Shown piece by piece: positions 27,265-35,346 of a stretch of DNA of 64,000 nucleotides. The notes beneath the pieces were generated by a model, which ran no database searches, was not told the DNA's origin, and was given only the letters and a program-made list of their open reading frames with translations. Made by a program: the position numbers and the translations under genes. Location of the stretch: assembly GCA_030535395.1 (NCBI GenBank), contig JAUNLK010000001.1, forward strand, positions 62,001 to 126,000. The letters run 5' to 3'. The stretch is from Tissierellia bacterium (GTDB lineage: Bacteria; Bacillota; Clostridia; Tissierellales; Peptoniphilaceae). Within the stretch, counting starts at the first letter, position 1, and every line of letters begins with the position of its first letter.

Positions 27265-28488
27265 ATGAATCGAATCGAGGCTCAAAAAGCATATGCCAAA
27301 TTGCTCATTGAAATGGGGCTCCAGCTGAAGGAGGGTCAGCCCCTCACCATCAGCGCCCCAGTGGAGGCCCAGGACTTCATTCCCATGGTGGTGGATGCCG
27401 CCTACGACGCCGGCGCGAGCATTGTCCAGGTCTTCTGGCGCCACGGCAAGATCAGCCGGGCCACCCTGGAGCGGGCCCGGGAGGAGGACCTCTTGGACAT
27501 TCCCGACTATGTACTGGATCAGGAGTTCTTCTACGCTAAAAAGGGCGGCGCCTCCCTCCACTTCACCGGGGACGACCCGGAGCTACTCACCGGTCTCGAT
27601 CCCCAGAGGCTCCAGCGATACAATAAGGCCCGGAGCGAAAAGCTCAAGCCCTTTATGGAAATGACCATGAACGATGAGGTGCCCTGGAATGTGGCCGCCT
27701 ACCCCACCCTGGACTGGGCGAAGAAGGTCTTCCCCGATGCCGAAAACCCCGTGGATGAACTCTGGGATGCCATCCTCTATGCCTCCAGAGTCACGGAGGA
27801 TGCCGTGGGCGCCTGGAGGGAGCACCTGGAGAATTTGGATCAGCGGGCCCAGTGGCTCAACAAAGAGGCCTTTTCCGCCCTCCACTACACCAACAGTCTG
27901 GGAACGGACCTCACCATAGGTCTCCCCAAGGGCCACATCTGGGCCGCTGCCTCCTCCACCCTGCCGGAGGGAGGGGAGTTTGTGGCCAATATTCCCACGG
28001 AGGAAGTCTTCACCTCTCCGGAGTGGAACCGGATCAATGGGGTGGTTTACAGCTCCATGCCCCTCATCTACGGCGGCCAGCCCATCGACCAGTTCAGCCT
28101 CACCTTTGAGGATGGAAAAGTGGTGGCGGCAGAGGCGAAGGTGGGCAATGAAATCCTCCAGGAACTCCTCAACACCGACGACGGTTCCCGCTACTTGGGA
28201 GAGGTGGCCCTGGTCCCCTACGACAGCCCCATCTCCAATTTGAAGATGCTCTTCTACAACACCCTCTTCGATGAGAATGCCGCCTGCCACCTGGCTTTGG
28301 GCAAGGCCTATCCCACCACTATTGAGGGGGGCACGGAACTGGAGGAGTCCCAGCTCAGGGAGCACGGCATCAATCACTCCCTGGTCCACGAGGACTTTAT
28401 GGTGGGCACCTCCGACCTCAATATCGATGGAATCAGAGAGGACGGAAGTGTAGTTCCCGTGTTCCGCTCCGGAAATTGGGCCCAGTAA
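27265..28488 (+). CDS. M29-family aminopeptidase (AmpS/PepS type)
   Basis: Cytosolic metallo-aminopeptidase of the AmpS/PepS/aminopeptidase T family, which removes N-terminal residues from peptides using two metal ions. It has 407 residues. The family's C-terminal half is clear: [15 protein letters not shown] near 211-225, then [15 protein letters not shown] (about 239-253), [12 protein letters not shown] and [10 protein letters not shown], which hold the Glu, His, Tyr and Asp ligands. The ATG has GGAGG 6 bases upstream. It stands alone, divergent from rpsB and convergent with rpmF, with terminators behind it. No clear promoter was found in the 180-base divergent gap. Confidence 0.93.
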   Translation: MNRIEAQKAYAKLLIEMGLQLKEGQPLTISAPVEAQDFIPMVVDAAYDAGASIVQVFWRHGKISRATLERAREEDLLDIPDYVLDQEFFYAKKGGASLHFTGDDPELLTGLDPQRLQRYNKARSEKLKPFMEMTMNDEVPWNVAAYPTLDWAKKVFPDAENPVDELWDAILYASRVTEDAVGAWREHLENLDQRAQWLNKEAFSALHYTNSLGTDLTIGLPKGHIWAAASSTLPEGGEFVANIPTEEVFTSPEWNRINGVVYSSMPLIYGGQPIDQFSLTFEDGKVVAAEAKVGNEILQELLNTDDGSRYLGEVALVPYDSPISNLKMLFYNTLFDENAACHLALGKAYPTTIEGGTELEESQLREHGINHSLVHEDFMVGTSDLNIDGIREDGSVVPVFRSGNWAQ

Positions 28489-28503
28489 CCCTGTAAAGGG
28501 CAC

Positions 28504-28540
28504 AAAAAATCTGCCAGGGATTTCCAACTCCCCTGGCAGA
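28504..28540 (-). terminator. Intrinsic terminator (minus-strand polarity) between aminopeptidase and rpmF
   Basis: A perfect 10-bp stem (28510-28519 with 28531-28540) with an 11-base loop. The T-run exists only on the minus strand, so it is a second-chance stop for transcripts from rpmF. In the plus direction it is followed by AATTATAG and should be weak. Confidence 0.8.
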
Positions 28541-28555
28541 AATTATAGAAGAAAT

Positions 28556-28584
28556 AAAAAAGACCCCCCAGGGGGTCTTTTATT
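28556..28584. terminator. Bidirectional terminator between aminopeptidase and rpmF
   Basis: An 11-bp stem (28558-28568 with 28571-28581) ending in A-runs and T-runs on both sides, so it should terminate both converging transcripts. It adjoins the rpmF stop codon. Confidence 0.88.
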
Positions 28585-28765
28585 ATTCTGCAACGGAAAT
28601 AACTTCTTTGCCTGCGTAGTAGCCGCAATGTGAGCAGATCCGGTGTGGGAGCTTGGGTTCACCACAGTTGGGACATACCGACACCGTTGCTTTGTTCAAG
28701 CGATAGGAAGAAGCGCGCCGTTTATTCTTTCTTTGTTTGGACGTTTTTCTCTTAGGTACAGCCAT
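28583..28765 (-). CDS. rpmF: Ribosomal protein L32 (zinc-binding form)
   Basis: Large-subunit protein of 60 residues. The Zn ribbon is intact: CPNCG at 31-35 and CSHCG at 44-48, with the basic N-terminus [18 protein letters not shown]. This is the zinc-containing paralogue rather than the Cys-free form induced in zinc starvation in some Bacillota. It follows the DUF177 gene directly, the arrangement seen in most bacteria, and ends at a pair of terminators. Confidence 0.97.
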   Translation of the reverse strand: MAVPKRKTSKQRKNKRRASSYRLNKATVSVCPNCGEPKLPHRICSHCGYYAGKEVISVAE

Positions 28766-28766
28766 G

Positions 28767-29291
28767 TCACACCTCCTTGTCTTTTTCTATATAACCCTGC
28801 AGGATGCCAAAGGGATTGTTGCCCTGGGCCTCGTGATGATGGTCGGGATCTTCGTTGAGATCCACCCCACAAACGGGACACAAGCCGAGGCAATCATCCT
28901 TACACAAGATTTTTTGCGGGACTGATGTGATGACCTGGGAAAAGACCACTTCCTCCAAGGGAAAGGCCCCATCCGAACGAAAGGCAAAAACATCATCTAG
29001 GCTCTCTTCTGGGTCGTCTTCCCCACCCTGGGTGATTAAAACTCGACCATCGCTGTGGATCTTGCGATGTACATCACTCAGGCAACGAGAGCAGTTGGTG
29101 TCCAGTGCGTAAGCAACCTCCAAATCGACTTCCAAATCCCCCTCCACTTTGTAGACAGTCATTTGATAGTCGATGGGGCCACTGATGTCCAAGTCCTTTA
29201 CTTTGAAAGGACTCTCTTCGAGGGTCAGCTGCCCCTCAAATTCTTGGCTCAGTGCATCGGATTCAAGAAATTGCGCAAAATCTTTTAGCAA
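28767..29291 (-). CDS. DUF177 (YceD/YlbN) family protein upstream of rpmF
   Basis: Member of the YceD family, linked to 23S rRNA accumulation and nearly always located in front of rpmF. The C-terminal motif [18 protein letters not shown] (about 140-157) and an earlier CSRCL pair are the expected Cys-rich elements. The start is uncertain. I use TTG at 29291, with AGGGGTGA 8 bases upstream, giving 174 residues; GTG at 29300 is directly on the ribosome binding site and so less likely. A strong promoter lies 30-60 bases upstream. Confidence 0.88.
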   Translation of the reverse strand: MLKDFAQFLESDALSQEFEGQLTLEESPFKVKDLDISGPIDYQMTVYKVEGDLEVDLEVAYALDTNCSRCLSDVHRKIHSDGRVLITQGGEDDPEESLDDVFAFRSDGAFPLEEVVFSQVITSVPQKILCKDDCLGLCPVCGVDLNEDPDHHHEAQGNNPFGILQGYIEKDKEV

Positions 29292-29322
29292 AGTACTCAC
29301 CCCTAAAAAACTGCTGCAAATA

Positions 29323-29351
29323 ATTCTATTCCATCCGAAGAAAAAAGTCAA
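29323..29351 (-). promoter_or_regulatory. Promoter of the DUF177-rpmF operon
   Basis: TTGACT (29346-29351), exactly 17 bases, and TAGAAT (29323-29328) on the minus strand, five of six matches in each box. The -35 abuts the ackA stop codon. Confidence 0.88.
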
Positions 29352-30548
29352 TTAGTTTTGGGTCAAACGCTCGGTTTCTTGAGCAATTTTGAGTTCCTCA
29401 TTGGTGGGAATGACTAATAGACGAATGGAAGAATCTTCGCCGCTGAAAATAGCTTCTTTGCCGCGAACATTGTTCTTTTCCTCGTCCAGGGTGACGCCCA
29501 GGGAAGCGAGTTTTTGAGCAATGTGGGCCCGGGTTTCGATGGAGTTTTCCCCCACACCGGCGGTAAAGACAATGCCGTCGCAGTGATCCAATTGGGTGAG
29601 ATAGGCACCGATGGATTTTACCACGCGGCTCTCAAAGGCGTCCAGGGCCAGTTGTGCCCGCTCATTGCCCTCGGCTGCAGCTTGATCCAGGTCGCGGAAG
29701 TCGCTGGATACGCCGCTGATGCCCAGTACGCCGCTCTTCTTGTTCATGACATTGTTGACTTCATCGGCGGAGAGATTTTCCTTTTCCATGAGGAAGGGAA
29801 TGATGGCGGGGTCGATGTCGCCGCAGCGGGTGCCCATGATGAGGCCCTCCAGGGGAGTAAAGCCCATGGTGGTGTCGTTGCTCTTGCCGTTTTTCACAGC
29901 GGTGATGGAGGCACCATTGCCCAGGTGGCAGGTGACCAGATTGATTTTATCCAAGTCGATGCCCAGGATGTCGCTGGCGCGTTCGGTCACATACTGGTGG
30001 GAGGTGCCGTGGAAGCCGTAGCGACGGATTTTGTGATTCTCATAGTATTCGTAAGGAAGGGCGTAGATGTAGTTTTCCGCGGGAATGGTTTGGTGGAAGG
30101 CGGTATCGAAGCAAGCCACTTGGGGGGTGTTGGGCATGAGTTCGGTGACGGCTTCAATCCCCATGATATTGGGGGGATTGTGGAGGGGTGCGATTTCCAC
30201 ATTGTCCTTGATGGCCTTCAGCACTTCATCATTGATGAGGACGCTCTCAGCGAAGGCTTCCCCGCCGTGAACCACCCGGTGGCCAATGGCGCCAATTTCG
30301 TCCAGGCTTTTAACGGCACCGTGCTCGGGATCTTGGATGGTGTTGAGTACGATGTCAATGGCCACTTTGTGGTTTTCCATGGGCTTTTCAATGACGATTT
30401 CCTCGTCACCAATTTTCTCGTACTTTACACGGGCACCCTCGATGCCAATGCGCTCTGCCAAACCTTTGGCGATGACCTTCTCATCTTCCATATCCAAAAG
30501 TTGGTATTTCAACGAGGAGCTACCACAGTTGATTACTAATACTTTCAT
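29352..30548 (-). CDS. ackA: Acetate kinase
   Basis: Converts acetyl phosphate and ADP to acetate and ATP, the main ATP-yielding fermentation step in many anaerobes. It has 398 residues with INCGSSSLKYQLL (5-17), GHRVVHGGE, DTAFHQTIP and YGFHGTSHQYV, which hold the phosphate- and acetate-binding residues. The start is the ATG at 30548 with AAGGAGG 6 bases upstream. The usual partner pta is not adjacent. Codon use is more varied than in neighbours, as expected for a highly expressed gene. Confidence 0.97.
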   Translation of the reverse strand: MKVLVINCGSSSLKYQLLDMEDEKVIAKGLAERIGIEGARVKYEKIGDEEIVIEKPMENHKVAIDIVLNTIQDPEHGAVKSLDEIGAIGHRVVHGGEAFAESVLINDEVLKAIKDNVEIAPLHNPPNIMGIEAVTELMPNTPQVACFDTAFHQTIPAENYIYALPYEYYENHKIRRYGFHGTSHQYVTERASDILGIDLDKINLVTCHLGNGASITAVKNGKSNDTTMGFTPLEGLIMGTRCGDIDPAIIPFLMEKENLSADEVNNVMNKKSGVLGISGVSSDFRDLDQAAAEGNERAQLALDAFESRVVKSIGAYLTQLDHCDGIVFTAGVGENSIETRAHIAQKLASLGVTLDEEKNNVRGKEAIFSGEDSSIRLLVIPTNEELKIAQETERLTQN

Positions 30549-30587
30549 TTCTTCCTCCTTATACATATTGGAATCTTAACCAAGGGT

Positions 30588-30596
30588 ATTATATCA
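30588..30596 (-). promoter_or_regulatory. Extended -10 promoter of ackA
   Basis: TGATATAAT on the minus strand: a perfect TATAAT with the TGn extension. No convincing -35 was found at 16-18 bases, which is tolerated in extended -10 promoters. It gives a leader of about 33 bases. Confidence 0.65.
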
Positions 30597-30643
30597 TAAA
30601 GCCAAATTAAGAAATCAAATGGCTATTTGAAAAGAGGATGCAG

Positions 30644-31792
30644 ATGAGAAGAACTACCCCAGACCATATTTTGGCCTGTATCATGGAGGCAAATCCCCTT
30701 CACCGCGGCCACGCCTCCCTGATTCAGAGGGCCAGGGAAGAGACCGGGGCCACGGGGCTCATCATTCTCCTCTCGGGTTCCTTCACCCAGCGGGGGGAGG
30801 CCGTGGTGGTGGACAAATACCAGAGGGCGGAGGACCTCATGGAACACCTGGGGGCCGATCTCATCCTCAGCCACCCCCTCCCCACGGCCACAGCGGCAGG
30901 TGGAGACTTTGCCCGGGGGGCGGCCACCATCCTCCACCACTTAAATGTGGTGGACACTTTGGTCTGCGGCAGCGAGTGTACGGATCTCTCCGTCTTTGAA
31001 AGGGCGAGGGAGGCGGAAAAAAGCGGGGAATTTTCCCCCAAGCTCCGCTCCTTTATGGAGGAGGGCTTCAGTTATTCCGTGAGTTTTCGAAAAACCCTGG
31101 AGGCCCTCGCCCCGGGCACCGAGGAGATCTTTCAGAGCAATGCCCTTTTGAGCTATGGCTACTACAAGGCCCTCCGGGAGGAAAACTCCAAGACCCAGCT
31201 TCTCATCCTCCCTCGAGTGGACGGCCCCTCGGCCAGCCTCCTCCGGGCCATGAGCAATGAACCCCTCCCCCACTATCCCCCGGAGATGCTGGCCACGGCC
31301 CCCCAGCACCCCCAGGGCCTCCTCCTCCAGAGGCTCTATAGGCTCCAGCGCTGGATGATGATGGAGGGGCGGGACCTGAGGGCCCTGGCGGGCTATGAGG
31401 TGGGCATGGGCGAGCGCATTCTCCGCGTCATGGAGTCCTCTCCCAGCTACGAAGCCTTCTACCAGAGGGTCACCACCAAGAGGTACAGCCGGGGCCGCGT
31501 GGCCCGCCTCCTCCTCAGCGGCCTCTTAAATATCACCCCCAGAGACATTCGAGATGCCACCGTCATGGCTCCCCTCCAGGTGCTGAGGGCAAGTGCCAGG
31601 GGGCTTACGATCCTGGGGAGGATTCAGAGGGAATCTGCCCACCACCCCATCATCACCAATGGCCACCAGATCAAAAAACTTCCCCCCAGACAGAGAGAGC
31701 TCTTTTTGCTGGAGATTAAGGCCGCAAAGCTCTACAGCAATCTCACCGATGGCGGAGAGATTTTAGACTATAAAAATAATCCCGTAGTTTGA
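30644..31792 (+). CDS. tmcAL: tRNA(Met) cytidine acetate ligase (TmcAL, YlbM)
   Basis: Uses acetate and ATP to make N4-acetylcytidine at the wobble base of elongator tRNA-Met. The nucleotidyltransferase-like N-terminus has EANPLHRGH (near 15-23), followed by LSGSFTQRGE and VDKYQRAE typical of this family (formerly DUF795). The protein has 382 residues. I choose ATG 30644 because AGAGG lies 6 bases upstream; another ATG two codons earlier has no spacing. Proximity to ackA, which makes its substrate acetate, is worth noting. It is divergent from ackA. Confidence 0.92.
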   Translation: MRRTTPDHILACIMEANPLHRGHASLIQRAREETGATGLIILLSGSFTQRGEAVVVDKYQRAEDLMEHLGADLILSHPLPTATAAGGDFARGAATILHHLNVVDTLVCGSECTDLSVFERAREAEKSGEFSPKLRSFMEEGFSYSVSFRKTLEALAPGTEEIFQSNALLSYGYYKALREENSKTQLLILPRVDGPSASLLRAMSNEPLPHYPPEMLATAPQHPQGLLLQRLYRLQRWMMMEGRDLRALAGYEVGMGERILRVMESSPSYEAFYQRVTTKRYSRGRVARLLLSGLLNITPRDIRDATVMAPLQVLRASARGLTILGRIQRESAHHPIITNGHQIKKLPPRQRELFLLEIKAAKLYSNLTDGGEILDYKNNPVV

Positions 31793-31812
31793 CCAACCAC
31801 GGGATTATTTTA
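31771..31812. terminator. Bidirectional terminator between tmcAL and the coiled-coil gene
   Basis: An 8-bp stem (31778-31785 with 31799-31806) with a 13-base loop, flanked by T-rich runs on both strands. The tmcAL stop codon lies in the loop and the convergent gene ends just beyond it. Confidence 0.82.
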
Positions 31813-32253
31813 TTGCTCTTGGAGCTCTTTTCTATTTTCGTTGAGGGTTTTGATCATGTCGGAAAATTGGATCTGGGTTTGCTCCAACAGATCATCCACA
31901 TAGAGGGCAGCGGATCTACGAATCTCATCGCTCTCCTCCTGGGCCCTCTCCATCATGGCGCGGGCCTGGGCCTGGGCCTCTTGAACCACTTCGTCCTCGT
32001 CCACCAGTTTTTTGGCCTCCACATGGGCCGCTTGAACGATTTGCTTGGCTTGGAGATTGGCATCTTCAATGATGGCAGAGGCTTTTACTTTTATGTCCTT
32101 GGCCTCGGAAACTTCCCCGGGGATTTCCAATTTAATTTGTTCTATGATTGCCTTTACCTCGTCCTTGTCCACCATGACCTTGCCCGTCAGGGGAATGGTG
32201 TTGGACACCTCGACCATATCTTCCAGTTCTTCCAGTAAACGAATGACTTCCAT
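31810..32253 (-). CDS. Coiled-coil protein of unknown function (ATP synthase B / DivIVA-like helix)
   Basis: A 147-residue soluble protein that is nearly all helix. The N-terminus MEVIRLLEELEDMVE is followed by a long heptad-like region (about 35-145) rich in Glu, Ala, Lys and Gln. There is no membrane segment and no catalytic motif. Homologues beside coaD are often labelled as ATPase or ATP synthase subunit B from helix similarity alone; I would not repeat that claim. The start overlaps the coaD stop by one base (TAATG), so it belongs to the asp23-fakA-recG-rsmD-coaD operon as last gene. A scaffold or cell-division role like DivIVA is a guess. Confidence 0.72.
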   Translation of the reverse strand: MEVIRLLEELEDMVEVSNTIPLTGKVMVDKDEVKAIIEQIKLEIPGEVSEAKDIKVKASAIIEDANLQAKQIVQAAHVEAKKLVDEDEVVQEAQAQARAMMERAQEESDEIRRSAALYVDDLLEQTQIQFSDMIKTLNENRKELQEQ

Positions 32254-32732
32254 TATTTTCCCTCCATTTTTTCCTTTAGCGCCTGACCCACCAGCTCCGG
32301 TACAAACATATCCGTTTCCCCACCAAAGGTGGCCACTTCCTTGGCCAGGGAGGAGGAGACGAAGAGCTGGTCATGGGCAGAGAGAAGGAACACCGTCTCC
32401 ACGCCGTCGCGATAATTCTTATTTGCCATGGCGAGCATGTACTCGTTCTCGTAGTCCGAGGCACTTCTCAGGCCGCGAACAATGGTGCCGATCTTTCGTT
32501 CTCGGGCATAGTCCACCAAGAGGCCCTCGAAGGAGTCCACCTCAATGTGATTCTGATCTTCCAGAACCTTTTCAATGAGCTCCATTCGCTCCGCCACAGT
32601 GAATAGTCCCTTTTTGTTGCGATTGTTGAGCACCGCAACGACTACCTCGCCGAAAATTTCTCGGGCACGGTAGATGATGTCCAAATGACCATTGGTAATG
32701 GGGTCAAAGCTACCTGCGTAAATTACTTTCAT
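32253..32732 (-). CDS. coaD: Phosphopantetheine adenylyltransferase
   Basis: Fourth step of CoA synthesis, joining ATP and 4'-phosphopantetheine to dephospho-CoA. It has 159 residues with AGSFDPITNGHLDII (6-20), which contains the nucleotidyltransferase T/HxGH motif, and GLRSASDYENE for substrate binding. The ATG overlaps the rsmD stop as ATGA. The rsmD-coaD pair is widely conserved in Gram-positive bacteria. With coaBC at 55-56 kb this window covers two of the five CoA steps. Confidence 0.96.
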   Translation of the reverse strand: MKVIYAGSFDPITNGHLDIIYRAREIFGEVVVAVLNNRNKKGLFTVAERMELIEKVLEDQNHIEVDSFEGLLVDYARERKIGTIVRGLRSASDYENEYMLAMANKNYRDGVETVFLLSAHDQLFVSSSLAKEVATFGGETDMFVPELVGQALKEKMEGK

Positions 32733-33283
32733 GCACTACCCTCAAAGATCCATATTCCTTTTGTACCATAATTTTTTTGACGTAAAACAGGGAATGGGGC
32801 ACTTTTGGAAAAATCGTAGTCCCGGGGGGCCTCCAGGACAATCCGCCCCCCTGGAGCCATTAGATCCCACTGATGGATGGCCTCCAGCACCGTGGCATAG
32901 GCCCCCTGATCCTCATAGGGGGGGTCCACATAGATGTAGTCGAAGGACATCTTCTGATCTCGGGCCTTCTCCAGAACCTTTCGATAGTCCCCTTTTTCAA
33001 TGTGACACTGGGCAGTGAGGCCGGTCAATTCCACGTTTTCTGTCATCAGGCGAATACTTGCGGGGTGCTGGTCCACCATCCACACCAGTTCCGCGCCCCG
33101 GCTGGCAAATTCCAGAGCCATCCCTCCGGTGCCACTGAATAGATCCAAGACCACCGCACCCTGGAAGGGTCCTTGAAGGAGATTAAATACATTTTCTTTA
33201 ATCCGATCTTCCGTCGGACGAATTCTACGGTCTCGAGGGGACTTCAGTCTGCGTCCCCGGGCCGTCCCTGAAATAATCCGCAT
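32729..33283 (-). CDS. rsmD: 16S rRNA (guanine-966-N2) methyltransferase
   Basis: Methylates G966 of 16S rRNA. It has 184 residues with MRIISGTARGRRLKSP at the N-terminus, RPTEDRIKENVFN (27-39), the SAM-binding LDLFSGTGG (near 46-54) and the catalytic DPPY near 120. The ATG follows AGGAGGCGAT. It lies 8 bp after recG and overlaps coaD by 4 bp. Confidence 0.95.
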   Translation of the reverse strand: MRIISGTARGRRLKSPRDRRIRPTEDRIKENVFNLLQGPFQGAVVLDLFSGTGGMALEFASRGAELVWMVDQHPASIRLMTENVELTGLTAQCHIEKGDYRKVLEKARDQKMSFDYIYVDPPYEDQGAYATVLEAIHQWDLMAPGGRIVLEAPRDYDFSKSAPFPVLRQKNYGTKGIWIFEGSA

Positions 33284-33291
33284 ATCGCCTC

Positions 33292-35346
33292 CTAAATTTT
33301 GATTTTATCACAGTGGATATTCCTTGACAATGGATGGCGATTTTGATTGTAGAGATAGCGGCCATAGGCATGGAAGAGCGCTTCCTCGTCCTCTCGGTTG
33401 AAGTGTCCGCTGGCCACCAGCGCCTCGGCCTCCTTCTTGGCATAGGCCATGATGTCCATGTGTTCCAGGGGATTGCCCGTTCTAAAATTGGAGATTCCCG
33501 ACTGCTCCGTGCCGAAATAATTGCCTATGCCCCGGCTCTTCATGTCCTCCTCGGCAATGACAAAGCCGTCGGTGGAAGATTCCAGCACCTTGAGGCGCTG
33601 CCAGGACTGGGCATTGTCTGAATCCGAGTGGAGAATGCAGTAGGCCTGCTGGTCTCCCCGGCCCACCCTGCCCCTGAGCTGGTGGAGGGTGGAGAGACCG
33701 AAGCGGTCGGCGTCGTAAACCAAGAGGAGGCTGGCATTGGGCACATTGACCCCCACCTCGATGATGGTGGTGGCCACCAGTATGAAGATCTCCCCCCTCT
33801 GAAAGGCCCCCATGACCTCCCCCTTCTCCTGGGGACTCATCTGTCCGTGGAGGATGCCCACCTCATCCTCACCGAAGATCTCCAGGTAGTTTTGGTAGAC
33901 CTCCTGGGCCGAGTGGGTGGTAGGGCTGGCCTCCTCAATGAGGGGACAGACCACATAGCACTGCTCTTTTTTCTCCAGGATGCTCCTCATAAAATCGTGA
34001 ACCCGGTCCAGCTGCTGGGAGGTGGTGGTCATGGTCTCCACGGCCTTTCTCCCATGGGGCATCCCCCTCATGATGCTGATGTCGAGATCGGCATAGAGGA
34101 CCGCACTTAAGGACCTGGGTATGGGGGTGGCGGACATCACCAGTACATTGACTCCCTCCCCCTTCTCCTCCAGGCGCTGCCGCTGTTCCACGCCAAAGCG
34201 GTGCTGCTCGTCGGTGATGACCAGGCCCAGACGGGCCATTTTCACCGGGTCCTGGACCAGGGCATGGGTCCCTATGAGGACGTCGCACTGACCCAGCTGT
34301 GCCGCCTCCAGGACCTTCCGCCGCTGCTGGGCCCGGGTGCTGCCCAAAAGGAGCTCCACCCTGAGGCCCAGAGGCTCCAGGGCCCCTCGGAAGCTCTCCA
34401 GGTGCTGCCGGGCCAAGATCTCCGTGGGGGCCATGACCATGGTCTGGTGGCCGCTGCCTGCCGTCTGAGCCGCCGCCAGCTGGGCCACCACGGTCTTTCC
34501 GCTCCCCACATCCCCCTGGAGGAGGCGGGCCATTTTGTCCCCGGAGGCCAGATCCCGCGCAATTTCCCCAAAGGCCTCCTCCTGGGCCTCTGTCAGGGAG
34601 AAGGGGAGCTTCTGGCGGAGCTCTTCCACCAGGCTGCCGTCTGCCAGGGCAATCCCCCTGCCCCGCACCGCCCGATTTGCAGCCACATAGAGCTGAAAGA
34701 GGAGGTACTCCTCAAAGATCAGCCGCTGGCGCGCCCTCTCCAGCTCATCTCTGTCCTGGGGCTGGTGAATCCCCCAAAAGGCCTCCTTCCGCCCCATGAG
34801 GCCGTAGCGCCTCAGGAGATAGGGGGGAATGAATTCGTGGATCTCGGCCCCCTCCAGGGCCCTGTGAATGATCCCCGAGAGGCGTTTGCCCTTGAGGGCA
34901 CCCAGAGAACGGTAGTGGGGCACCAGGCCCATCTCCTTGGGCTTATCGGGGACAATTTTGGGAGAGGAGAGGACATAGCGCCCTCCAAATCGCTTCCCCT
35001 TGGCAAAGACGAAGATCCTCTTGCCCACGGGAAGCTGACGGTCCATATAGCTCTGATTGAAGAGGGTCATCTCCGTCTGTCCAGTTTCATCGGCCACTTG
35101 AAAGCGCTGCATGTGCATGCCCCTGGAGCGATAGATGACCCTGGACTTGCCCACAATGGTCACTTCCATGAGATAGCGGTCCCTGTCGTCCAAATCCCTC
35201 ACCGTGGTGGTCTTGGTGCGGTCCTCATAGGAAATGGGCAGGGCAAAAAGGAGGTCCTCAATGGTGTATATTCCAACCCCAAGGAGGACCCGCTCCAATT
35301 TTTCCCCGACACCGGGGACTTCTCTAATTTTTGAATATTGATCCAC
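33292..35346 (-). CDS. recG: ATP-dependent DNA helicase RecG
   Basis: Remodels stalled replication forks and R-loops by branch migration. It has 684 residues, the standard length: an N-terminal OB-fold wedge domain, Walker A LQGDVGSGKT (near 277), the DExx box TDEQHRFG and helicase motifs IV-VI ending in QLRGRVGR. It starts with GTG at 35346, overlapping the fakA stop by one base (TAGTG). The ribosome binding site is weak (TGTGGA), so translation probably depends on coupling to fakA. The order asp23-fakA-recG resembles Bacillus without sdaA. Confidence 0.96.
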   Translation of the reverse strand: MDQYSKIREVPGVGEKLERVLLGVGIYTIEDLLFALPISYEDRTKTTTVRDLDDRDRYLMEVTIVGKSRVIYRSRGMHMQRFQVADETGQTEMTLFNQSYMDRQLPVGKRIFVFAKGKRFGGRYVLSSPKIVPDKPKEMGLVPHYRSLGALKGKRLSGIIHRALEGAEIHEFIPPYLLRRYGLMGRKEAFWGIHQPQDRDELERARQRLIFEEYLLFQLYVAANRAVRGRGIALADGSLVEELRQKLPFSLTEAQEEAFGEIARDLASGDKMARLLQGDVGSGKTVVAQLAAAQTAGSGHQTMVMAPTEILARQHLESFRGALEPLGLRVELLLGSTRAQQRRKVLEAAQLGQCDVLIGTHALVQDPVKMARLGLVITDEQHRFGVEQRQRLEEKGEGVNVLVMSATPIPRSLSAVLYADLDISIMRGMPHGRKAVETMTTTSQQLDRVHDFMRSILEKKEQCYVVCPLIEEASPTTHSAQEVYQNYLEIFGEDEVGILHGQMSPQEKGEVMGAFQRGEIFILVATTIIEVGVNVPNASLLLVYDADRFGLSTLHQLRGRVGRGDQQAYCILHSDSDNAQSWQRLKVLESSTDGFVIAEEDMKSRGIGNYFGTEQSGISNFRTGNPLEHMDIMAYAKKEAEALVASGHFNREDEEALFHAYGRYLYNQNRHPLSRNIHCDKIKI

